Source: Oncomelania hupensis (lineage: Eukaryota; Mollusca; Gastropoda; Littorinimorpha; Pomatiopsidae). Taken from it: DNA of 64,000 nucleotides. The stretch is from positions 77,501 through 141,500 of the forward strand of contig JBAHVR010000288.1 of assembly GCA_036898135.1 (NCBI GenBank). The letters run 5' to 3'. Each line of letters opens with the position of its first letter. Positions within the stretch are counted from its first letter, which is position 1. Of the stretch, positions 12,801 to 25,400 are shown one piece after another. The translations under genes and the position numbers were made by a program. The notes beneath the pieces are model-generated. The model was not told where the DNA came from. It did no database searches and saw nothing but the letters and a program-made list of their open reading frames with translations.

Positions 12801-15800
12801 TGGTTGAACAGTAACTGGATCCCTATTGAATGTTGCTGATCCCTTTTGTAAACAGTACTGCATTTGCATAAAACATCAATGTATCATGATCCTTACACAA
12901 TATCATTACTGTCAATGATTTCATCTCAAATAGCAAGCCTATAAGGGCCCATATCACCTGACACTTAGTCTTATATTACCTTATGTCACTTGAGCTTGTA
13001 TTAGACAATAGGTCCGGACAGGAAGTCCTCTCCAGGATCGCACAAACAACTGCGGTCCTGACAAGGTTGAAGCCCATTTAGAAAGACGGGACCATCAGTC
13101 TACATTCCAAGGAAAGGCTGCTGCGCTCCCTTGTCATCTCCATCTTCCTATATGCTTGCGAAACATGGACCCTCACAGCAGATCTACAACGAAAAATACA
13201 AAGCATGGAGATGAGGTGCTACAGAGGACTTCTGGGCATTTCCTATACCCAGCACATCAACAACAACGAAGTCTGACAGACCATCACACAAGCCATTGGA
13301 CACACACGATGACATGCTCACAGTGGTGAAGAAATGGAAACTCCGATGGTATGGCCACATCACCAGAGCATCAGGCCTTGCAAAAACCATCCTGCAAGGC
13401 ATGGTGCAAGGAGGCAGAAGAAGAGGTGGGAGGATAACATTCGAGAATGGACTTGCTTGACACTGAGCGAAACCATGAGGGTTGCTGAGGACAGCGAAAG
13501 ATGGAGTACACTGGTTAAACAATCATCTGTGGTGCCCCAACGACCTTCGAGTTACGGGATAGGATAGGTCACTTGAGCTTGAGATAAAATCAGAGATCCG
13601 CAGTGCAATTCAAATACTATAAGGGTCGCAATGCATTTTCATTTCATGCAAGCACCCATGCTATTTGACTAAAAATAAGCACATTTGCAATAGGAATTAA
13701 AGTTATTGTTCAACCATCCTGGGTACAAGTTGTTTTGTGGTGTCACTGCCTGATTACCTGTTTGCATTGCTAACTGAGTACTATGATACACTGTAGGCAT
13801 CATTCCCAAAATGGCCCACAAGGTTCGAGCTGAGCAGACCCACGAGCAGCAACGTAGACAGTCTCTAATCGGCACAGAGTTTAAACCCGAAGACATCAAG
13901 AGTATGTCACTCTCCGTGCACAATTATTTTACAGTGCACTTGCTTTGGTAGTCAGGAGAGACGTTTTCTAGCTTCATCACTGCAAAGGGAATATTGGTAG
14001 TCCATAGAGATGTTTATTTCCTTTACCTTGTTACTTCATAGTAGCTTTGGCAGTCATGGAAGACCTTGATTTTCTTAACCTATTCACTGCATTATTGCTT
14101 TTTTGGTAGTAAAGGGAGATGTTGATTTTTTTTTTATATACTTCATCGTTCCACATGAAAACTGGTTGCAGTCAAGAAGATATGTTGATTTTCTTAACTT
14201 ACTCACTGTATTAAGGGAAGTGTTGATTTTTTAGCTTCTCGCTGCATTGGAAAGGTAGTCGGGAGAGACTTTGATTTTCTTAATCTGATCACCGCACTGT
14301 TGCTTTGGTAGTCAGGGTAGACGTTTGATTTTCTAGGTCCATCATTGCATGGTGAGTAAACGGGCTGCGATTTTGGTAGTCAAGGAGACATTGATTTTCT
14401 TAACATCATCACTGCACACGAAAAAAAGTTGTAGCAACTTTGGTAGTCTAGAAAACCTTTAATTTTATAATCTTATGACAGCACAGAAAAAACTAATAGT
14501 TTGGCTGCTCTAATTTGGTAGTCAGAAGAGCCCTGGATATTTGCTTCTTTGCTTTTATGTATTTTTCTCTTTCCACGTCGCCCTCCATCCCAATCCTTTT
14601 CTGCTTCGCAAATTCCTAAACCGATTGCTGTATTGTCTTGTATATTTTGACCTATTTTTCCTTGTTGTATTCTCTCAATAGTCAGCTGCTTTTGTGAAAT
14701 CAAGATTCTGCACAGCATTTCTTGGTACACAATTTTATATTAAAGTGTAGAAACTAGATGAGAACTAGTGGAACTTAGTTAGTTAAACTCCCTTGCAGAA
14801 TGTTATCTTTTGAAAATGTAGAATATAAATATTTAGAGCGTTGTCTAGTAAGTTGATGTAGAAACAAGTTCTTAGTGCTTGTTAGTTTAATTTTTTTAAT
14901 TTTAGTTTTTTTAAATTATTTATTTATTCCCTCTTATTCTAATTCCTTTTTTTTTTGGGGGGGGGGGGGGGGAAGGAGTTGGAGGGAGGGAGAGGGCAAG
15001 CAAAAAAAAAGATGTTTTGGAAGTGTAAAGTTGTATTTGTGAGTATTTTCTATGTGTAGTATGAACTGGCACATTCACATTTATGTGCTTTTATGTAGGT
15101 GTGCGTTTAACGTTTGAGTGTATGCTTGTGTGGATGCTTTCTGTGAGAGTATCCAAAAATGTTGATCTTTGTACTTTTGTGACTTGTCCCTTATTGAGAA
15201 AACGGAAGTTCTTTCATAATGTACATGTAGTGGAGTAGGGAGGGTTTTAAAAAGAAAATGTTGGTGTTAGGCTGGGTTCTCATGGGCTATGGTCCAGATC
15301 GGGTTGGAAGTCCAATACTCCGCTTGTTTGATATGAAGAGAAGAAAAAAAGTTGAAACGACAGTGAGAATCAATGTTGAAGTTAAGCGGTGAGGTAGAGG
15401 TTGTGTATGATTTTAGTTGTGATTATTGTGTGATAGTGTACAGTGAACTGTATTATTTATTTGTTGGTGTTGTTTTGTACAGGCAATGGAAACACCAAAC
15501 TACAAACCATTTCCCTTGGGCAGGGGCAAGGCCCCATCGCTGAGAAAATGGTGTTGAATGTAAGTCAACGACATTTCAATTCTTACTGTATACATTGACC
15601 ATGATGATATTACTGACATATAAATTAATAGTCTTCAGTGATTAGTGATGTTGATAATCATACGAGTACATAATTATGTCTATCCTGGAATCCAGAATTC
15701 CGTACCTTTTGTTATGCGTTCGGGCAGGCACAGCATGGCTGTTCATAAGCGGTACTTTCAGGCTTTGGCTAAAAATAACCCTTGTGCTGTCCCTTATCGC

Positions 15801-16338
15801 TGGCTGAACTGCTTGTAGCCAGATCCGAGACGCTGGCTGTGCATGGGTTTCGCATGGCATGGCCTGCTGGCGTGGCTAAAAATAGCTTACAGCTGGTGGC
15901 TGAAAGTTAACTTTCAGTGAAGGAAGTTTCAGCCGTGACAGATGTGATGCACAGTCTAGGAACAGACAATTGGTAGTAGTATTTACTACGAAGAAAGAAC
16001 CCCATGTGAAAGACAGCAACAGTTCTGTTGGTAGTGACAGCTGGTAGCAACCCTTTCTCTAATAACAATAACAATGACAATTTTTAAGAGGAGGAGTTGG
16101 AAAGATGAACATTTGTAAACTGCAATGACAGTTGTGATAATAATGTTGCTGTCCATTCGTCCCAGGCTGTGGAGGAAGGGACGTGGGTGGTGCTTCAGAA
16201 TTGTCACCTGGCCGCTTCCTGGCTGCCTGAGTTGGAGAGGATCTGTGAATCGGTAAGGCACAGTGCGAAATCGGTATTTATAAGCTTTCCTGATTGAAGA
16301 TGATTGTAAAGCCTAGTATTTACATGGCTAAAAATATA

Positions 16339-16416
<78 letters not shown>

Positions 16417-19400
16417 ATATAACTATAATTAAAATTATAATTAATTTATATATAATTATAAAATAAATATAAAATAATATAATATTATATATATCTAAGT
16501 ATATAGAATATATATAAGTTGATCAGTACAACTTATGTTAATCTGATGAATAAAAATTGATGCAACAACAACAACAAGCCTAGTATATACTAATTATTTT
16601 AGGGGAAAAGCTTAACTAAACAGTTTTTTTGTTAAGCAACCTATAGCAGTATATTGTTGTTGTTTTTTGGCAGAAAATACTTTAGGGTAATTTGTATTAA
16701 ATCAGAAATAGTTTTAGAACTGTCAGATGTTTATCTTTAAGGGTTTCTAATTCTGTGAGATCTTTTTTGTCATAGGATTTTTAATTCTGTCAGATCTATC
16801 TGTCATAGGATTTGTAATTATGTAAGATATATATGTCATAAGATTTATAATTCTGTCAGATCTTCATTTCATAGGGTTTCTATAATTCTATATTCTGTTT
16901 ATTGCAATGTATAACATCCCTGTGCCTAGGTGATCACGGACCCCGCTCGCACTAAAGAGACGTTCCGACTGTGGCTGACAAGTTACCCCTCTCCAGTGTT
17001 CCCTGTCTCCGTGCTGCAAAATGGCATCAAGATGACCAATGAGCCGCCCAAAGGGCTGAGAGCCAACCTGATGCAGTCCTACCTCAACGACCCCATCAAT
17101 GACCCAAGCTTCTTTTCTGCCTGCAACAAACCCAAGGTATTTCCACACGCTTCTTCTTGTGGTTGCTAACCATCACTGTTCAGGTCATGGATGATGCTGT
17201 ATACTGAGGGCAATTTGTCAGATGCGTGAATTAGAATTAAGGGGGGAAGGTGGGAGGGGGGGGGGATAGAGAATGGAGTTTGGGGTAGGGAATGTGCTAG
17301 AGGTGGGATGAGGGTTAAGATTGAGAGACTTAGAGCTTGTTACACTCGATGTTGTTTTTTCTCTATCAGCAGTTGATTCAGCCCCGATGCTTGAAATCCT
17401 GATAGGTGTAACTCAGATTTGTTTATCCACGCAACCCGTTCAATCATCAACAAGGCAGGAGTCGTCGTTTGAAGTTTTCCACTTTTATTCAGCATACATC
17501 AACAACTGCATACAATCGTTCAATCGCTTTTCACTTTACAATTCTCGACTATCAACTTTCCACTTTTTACAACTTTCTCAACTCTAACACAACAGCTCTC
17601 TCTACTGAAACAGTGCGGCACAATATATAGTCTCTACATACTAGTCCAGAACAGGCGAGAATACCCCCGCATAACACACCACAACCAATCAGAAGTAATT
17701 TCATCATCACTGTCTCAGATCATACAACCTTATTTGGAATGGAAGCTTCTATAGTTACCACTAGAATTATCCATATACTTCGATCAATTGTAAACAACCA
17801 ACACTAGCAAATTCTCAAATAATATCGAACAACTAAAATTACCCACGTTATACAAAGCTTCTTCTAATAACAACGCAAAATCAAATCAAAGGTAAATACA
17901 CTCTATTATTGCATGCGTTGCAAAATAAAACGAACAGATCTATCGCGCGCGTGCCATTCGGATTGCCGCGCGAGTCTCAAAGTAACAGAGCTATCGGCTG
18001 TGTCAGTAAGAAGTAAGGGTTATTGAGAGACTTAGAGCTATCGGCTGTGTCAGTAAGCAGTAAGGGTTATTGAGAGACTTAGAGCTATCGGCTGTGTCAG
18101 TAAGCAGTAAGGGTTATTGAGAGACTTAGAGCTATCGGCTGTGTCAGTAAGCAGTAAGGGTTATTGAGAGACTTAGAGTTATCGGCTGTGTCAGTAAGCA
18201 GTAAGGGTTATTGAGAGACTTAGAACTATCGGCTGTGTCAGTAAGCAGTAAGGGTTATTGAGAGACTTAGAGCTATCGGCTGTGTCAGTAAGCAGTAAGG
18301 GTTATTGAGAGACTTAGAGTTATCGGCTGTGTCAGTAAGAAGTAAGGGTTATTGAGAGACTTAGAGTTATCGGCTGTGTCAGTAAGCAGTAAGGGTTATT
18401 GAGAGACTTAGAGCTATCGGCTGTGTCAGTAAGCAGTAAGGGTTATTGAGAGACTTAGAGCTATCGGCTGTGTCAGTAAGCAGTAAGGGTTATTGAGAGA
18501 CTTAGAGTTATCGGCTGTGTCAGTAAGAAGTAAGGGTTATTGAGAGACTTAGAGTTATCGGCTGTGTCAGTAAGCAGTAAGGGTTATTGAGAGACTTAGA
18601 GCTATCGGCTGTGTCAGTAAGCAGTAAGGGTTATTGAGAGACTTAGAGCTATCGGCTGTGTCAGTAAGCAGTAAGGGTTATTGAGAGACTTAGAGTTATC
18701 GGCTGTGTCAGTAAGAAGTAAGGGTTATTGAGAGACTTAGAGCTATCGGCTGTGTCAGTAAGCAATGAGGGTTATTGAGAGACTTAGAGCTATCGGCTGT
18801 GTCACTAAGAAGTAAGGGTTATTGAGAGACTTAGAGCTATCGGCTGTGTCAGTAAGCAGTGAGGGTTATTGAGAGACTTAGAGCTATCGGTTGTGTCAGT
18901 GAGAAGTAAGGGTTAAAGGAGAGGCTTGAGAGAATGGTGTGCAGATCAGGGGTATGCTAGAAGGAGGCTGGAAGTGAGATGGGTGTAAGATTGCAATGTG
19001 ATGCCTTGACATGAAGGACTTGTATTTGGAACCTGCTCAAACTCAGTAGGCAGAGATAGTCCCAGGGAAAAAGAAAGACTGACGATCAGTAGTGATGCGG
19101 TAGGTAGCAAAATGGGGATGTGGGACTTGGTACCGTGTATGTAACTCCTTAGCCAGACATTTTGTACTGCACATTCATCTAAATAACGTGAACTGCAATG
19201 AGAGATAAGTGTAATGAGACATTAAGGAAAGCTTGCGACACAACAGAGAGATTTTAGCTCTGAGGGTATCTAATATAAGTAGTGTCTTTTGTTGGCAGGT
19301 GTTTGAGAAACTGCTATTTGGCCTGTGCTTCTTCCATGCCTTGGTTCAAGAGCGACGCAAGTTTGGACCCCTGGGTTGGAACATACCCTACGAGTTCAAT

Positions 19401-22400
19401 GAATCAGACCTTCGCATCTCAGTGCGACAGCTTGAGGTAATTTTCATGTTGTCCATTCAAATATTTTGTTTGTGTTTTGTTTAAACATAAAATGGTCCTA
19501 TTCTACTGGACCTGCTTTTACCACCCTTTATACTTCAAGGCTTCAGCAGTCCCCTGCCATTTGACCTTGTGTACTTTCTTTGTTTTTACCCCTTAGTGGT
19601 TGCAGTATGGCGCTTTGCTTGGTCAGCTGATTTGTTTTTTTTTTTAAATACACAAATCTGTGTGGTTAACTGTTTGCGGGTGCTGTTATTACAGCCAGTC
19701 GATGCGCATTATTTGGACAGATTTCTCAGCGATTTCTCAGTGATTGTTGAATTTGTTACTGTAGGCAAAAGCAACCAATCAGCTTGTACCATTCAGCAAC
19801 ATACCTCCATGTTAGCCAAGTACCTAACAACCTTTGTTGGTGTTTTCACTGTAGGCAGAAGTTGGTTAAGTAATTATATACAACACAGTACAATTCAATA
19901 TAACACAATACCATAAAATGGCATGCATTTCTTTTGCCCAACTTCACACCGCATATAGGTGAAACATTTTCTTTCTGCTGCTGTTGTTGTTGTTGTTGAT
20001 CTCTTTCAATATTTGCAGTTTATTCTTGTTTTTAATTTTAATCTATTCAGATTTTAAAAAAATATATTGTCCTTTTTGCTGCAGATGTTCATTAATGGCT
20101 ATGAAGAACCCCCACTGGAGGCATTGCGCTACCTGACTGGAGAATGCAACTACGGAGGTCGTGTGACGGACGACTGGGATCGTCGCCTCATCATGAGTCT
20201 CCTCAACATCTTCTACTGTCCTCAGGTCAGTTCTAGCTGTTATGAGGCTCAGTGTAAATGCAGTAGAAAAGGAAGGGGGTGGAGGATGATGAGGATGGCC
20301 TTTACCTTTAGTCTCTGAACTTTCCCAGATGAGACATTGCTTGTTGTTGCAGTTGGCTACTTCATGAGGATGACCTTTACCTTTAGTCTCTGAACCTCCC
20401 CAGATGAGACATTGCTTGTTGTTGCAGTTGGCTACTTCATGTTTGGTGTTTGTAACACAAACTATTTTTCACATAGCAATCAATCCGGAAACAGAATTGA
20501 AGTTTTCTGTCCTGTTTTTTATTTTGTGTTACTTCTTTGCTGTCTCTCACCTGACTGACTCTTCGCCTCATTCGCACATTGAATCTCACATTCAAATTGC
20601 CAATCTCACCCCTTTGCACCCTCACATGCTAAAATGTGCATGTGCTCTCAATAACTTCGCTTTCTCACATGGAGAACACTTTCAGGATAATACACTTGTC
20701 AGTGGCTTTATGAATATGAAGATCTTTTTCATTGTAATTGTGTTTCTATTATAATATTTAACATAAAGTTAAAACTAATACTATTATAGTTGTATTTTTA
20801 CCATTTCAACATACTAATAAATAAAAATATATATATATATTTTTTTTTTAAATTTATTGATGATCTTTTTGAATCTTTTAGGGCAACCCTGATGACCACT
20901 ACCAGTCCAGTTATCATCCATTATTAGTTCAAAATTTTTTTTTAATGTGTTTGTTACGTTGAAACGCGAATGGTAGTACGTCGGAAGCGCGCACGATAGA
21001 TCTAATCGTTTCGTTTTGCAAAGTATTCAATGATGGAGTTTATTTACCTTTGATTTGAGTTTGCATTGTTGTTAGGAGAGGCTTTGTATAACGTGGATAA
21101 TTTTCGTTGGTCGATATTGATGGTGAATCCTCTGGATCTATTTGTTTACTATCGATCGAAGTTTCGGGATGATTGTCGAAGTAAGAGAAGGTTCGGGGTA
21201 TGTGTGGAGAGATGTATGACGTAAGTCAGTGATGACGATCTTTAATTCTGATTGGTTAGTTGTAATGCGTCATTTCTAGAACAACCTGTCGTCATCTCGA
21301 AGGATAGAAAAAATTATATATTCGATGCTTTGTGTGTTGTGAAAAAAGTTGCTGTGAAAGTTGTTGAGTTGAGTTGAGAATTGTATGCAGTTGTTGGTGT
21401 GTGCTGAATAAAAAAGTGGAAAACTTCATACGTCGACTTCGTGACTTGTATGCTGCTTGAGCGGGTTGCGTGAATAAACGAATCTGAGCTACACTCATCA
21501 GTACTTCAGCATTAGGGCTGAATCCACTACTGATAAAGAAAAACACCATCATCGAACGGAGTGTAACATTTTGGGGGCCAAGCCGGGATTCACGCCATAG
21601 CCAAGGGTTCAACTGCTACAACAAGCGAGTCAACGTTACGAGAAGCAGTCATCGAGGGTAGCCGCCAACGAGTTGCGTCGAGAGGGGCCAACATACTGGG
21701 ACTACATCACCGATAGGTTCGGGTTGACTGCAAGGGCGTGTAGTCGCTGAAGAGTTGCTTCGTGAGCGAACAACAGATCAGGACTACGTGGCTGCCGTAA
21801 GACTACGTCGAGGGACAGTCTCGGAGCTACAACGCCAGTATTAGAGAGAGCGACGAGCGGACGTCGCATCTACTTCAGCACAGGAGCGTATACATCAACG
21901 CCAGCGTGGTGCAGCGTCGCATACGACGAGGACAGCGGGGCCTGCGTCAGCGAAGGCGACTAGTGACAAGCATCAGCGCTACTGCAGAAAGCGTGCTGTT
22001 CTAGAACAGTCTAGAAGGGTGCAGCACAGTCAAGAACTTTCTAGAAGAAGAACCTTCCAGAAAAGAACTTTCCAGAAAAGAACTTTCCAGAAAAGAACTT
22101 TCTTGAAAAGAACTTTCCAGAAGCATCAAGATGGCTGACTTCTGGCAGAAAGGGGTTGAACTGAATCTAAAAGGCAAGCAGCTGACGGAGTACGTCAAGT
22201 CACAGGAGAGAATACGAGAAAGAGAATTGGAAGAGAAGCGTCTAGAAAAAGAAATAGAATTAGAACAGAAGCGTCTAGAATTAGAGGAGCAGCGACGCCG
22301 AGAAGAAAAGGAAGAACAGCGTCAACGGGAAGAAAGGGAAGAACAACGTCGCCGTGAAGAAAGAGAGTTCGAGCTGAAGCGTCTTGAAGGTGAGCGTCAG

Positions 22401-25400
22401 TACAAGTTAGAGTTGGCGCGTATCCAAAACAATCAGCATGCGCCACAAGTTATCAGTGACAACAAAGCTCCAAAATTGCCAGCGTTTGTCGACGGGAAGG
22501 ACCAGATCGACAGTTATTTGGCGAGATTTGAAAGGTTTGCCAAAAGCTCTAACTGGCAACCTCAAGACTGGGCGATTCGACTAAGTGCACTTCTGACGGG
22601 GCAAGCACTCGACGTCTACACCAGATTGTCGGACGATGACGCTAAAGACTACGACGTCTTGAAAGAGGCCCTATTGCAGTGCTACAACTTTACAGAGAAG
22701 GGCTACCGTAAACGCTTCCGTGAATGCCGGCCTAAGTCAGACGAGACGCCAAAGCAGTTTGTGGAGCGCCTGTCGTCATATCTACACAAGTGGGTGGAGT
22801 TATCAGGCGAAAGGAAGTCTTACGACAGTCTCCATGACCTGATCGTGAAGGAACAATTTCTCAATGCCTGTCACAAGGACCTAGCGACCCACTTAGAAGA
22901 ACAAAAGCTGCAGACGCTTAAAGATGTGACTGAGGCTGCTGAAAGATATCTCATCGCTCATGGGAAGACCCTGGGGCCACCCAGCGCGACGAAACATTTT
23001 CAGAAGACTGGAAACCATGTGAACCAGATCCAGGGGAGCCAAACGAACCAGAAACAGACGGACTCCACGCCTCCTCCCAGGGAAGGGCATTCAAGAGGCT
23101 GTTTCACCTGCAACGCTACAGACCACAGGGCGGCTAATTGTCCTCAAAACAAAAGTAGCGGACAGCGGAGCAGTACGGACAATTCAGCGGCGGGCAACCG
23201 GCAGAGGCGGTTCTCCAATCAACGGCAAACCAGTAGATCTGACCATCAGGTGTGCGGCGGGAGCGTAATTCTTCCGAGTGAGACCGAGCGCGCAGCTACT
23301 CCCGCGGACGTGCAAGAGTGCATAACCGATGGCCAACTTCTCCTTGCCAACGGAAAATCCATCCCCGTCGTCGCCAGCGCAGCTGTGACCGTCCAGAACA
23401 TGCCTGTTTCAAAGGGACGCGTCGGAAATCATGAAGTGACTCACTGTCTTAAGAGACTCTGGCTGTAGTGGGGTCATCGTCAGAGAAGACCTAATCGCTA
23501 AAGAACAGTTCACTGGCGATTCAAAATGGACACTTATGGCCGACAGCAAATGTTTGAAAGCGCCAGTTGCGAAGATTCATGTCAACACCCCTTTCTACAT
23601 AGGCGAAGTCGAAGCGGTTTGCCTGAAGAAGCCGCTGTATGATTTGATGATCGGGAATATCGACGGCGCGAGGCGACCCGACGACCCCGATCCAGAGTGG
23701 AGTCCTGCCTCAACTCAACACGTCGAAGTTGTGGAGGAGGATCCATTGCCATTTCCCGATGGAGACCTTACAGAGCTGCTACGGGACAATGTGGTTACTC
23801 CGGCTCAGCCCTGCTGACCAGAGATCGTCAGTGCTGTTACTACCAGGGCCCAGGCCAAGAGAGACAAGATGTCTATGCCACTGAAGGTCGCCGACAACTC
23901 CAAAGCTGCCATCGTGGACAGAGATAAGCTGATCCAGCTCCAGGAAGCTGATAGCACTTTAAACAAGTACAGGAACCGCCAAGACCACGTGACCAAAGGC
24001 AGTGGTACGGTCTATTTTGAGGTGAAGGCCAAGATCCTGTACCGAATCTTCCAGCACCCGAGGGTCAACGGAGGTAAACCACTACGTCAAGTACTGGTAC
24101 CATTACCCTTAAGGCGCCAGGTGATGGAAGTAGCGCATGACTCAATTATGGGAGGTCACCTGGGTATCAAGAAGACGTCGGATAGAATCCAGGCGGTGTT
24201 CTACTGGCCAGGACTTCATGCGGACGTCAGCCGTTTCTGCCGATCATGTGACATTTGCCAGAAGACCATACCTCGAGGAAGGGTCCCGAAAGTGCCTATG
24301 CAGAGAATGCCTCTGATCGACCGACCTTTCAAGAGGGTAGCCTTAGACTTAATCGGCGAAATAAGACCTCCGAGTGAAGAAGGTCATCGATGGGTACTGA
24401 CTTTAGTGGACTATGCAACTCGGTACCCAGAAGCAGTGCCACTGAAGAAGATTGACACTGAGACTGTAGCAGAGGCACTGGTGGACATGTTCAGTAGACT
24501 TGGAGTGCCTGAAGAAATTCTGACAGACCTCGGGACGCAGTTCGTCTCTGACTGCATGAAGGAGGTCAACAGACTGCTGAGCATCCGGCATCTAACTACG
24601 ACACCCTACCATCCAATGTGCAACGGGCTCGTCGAAAAGTTCAATGCTACGCTGAAGTCCACCCTGAAGAAACTGTGCAGCGAGCAGCCCAGACAATGGC
24701 ATCGCTATATCAACGCCTTACTTTTCGCCTACAGAGAAGTGCCGCAGGAGTCCACCGGCTTTTCTCCGTTCGAGCTGCTGTACGGAAGAACCATCCGAGG
24801 GCCGATGCACATCCTAAAAGAACTGTGGACGAAAGAAGTAGACACCCCAGAGGTGAAGAACAGCTACCAGTACGTGTTTGAGCTACGGGAGAAGCTGGAG
24901 CAGACTCTCGAGATAGCCAGAGAAAACCTGAAGAAGTCCCAAGACTGTGGAAAGCACTACTACGATCGTAGGGCTGTGAACAGGAAGTTTAAACTTGGCA
25001 ACAAAGTGCTGGTGCTGCTACCTACTGATCATAATAAGTTGCTGATGCAGTGGAAAGGCCCGTACGAAGTGGAGACCGTGGTGGGGATCAACGACTACAA
25101 GGTGAAGGTCGGTCGGCATTCCAAGATATACCACGCCAACCTCCTTAAGCTGTACATGGAAAGGCCATCAGAGACTGTGCACGCAGCCACAGCAGCTGTG
25201 ACCGACAACAGCTTTGACAGCGAAGAACTGTTGGAACTTGGAGACTTCCACAGCAAAGAAGGCATCGATGACGTTAAGCTAGGACCAGGCTTGACGGAAG
25301 GTCAAAAGTTGGAGCTCAAGGACCTTATGGGCGAATTTTCCCATAGCTTCAGCGATGTCCCAGGTTCTACGACTTTGGTCGAACATGAAGTCCACACCCA

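Noticed and set aside
17317..18917. CRISPR array
   Set aside because: Direct tandem units without unique spacers, in an animal intron; it is a minisatellite.
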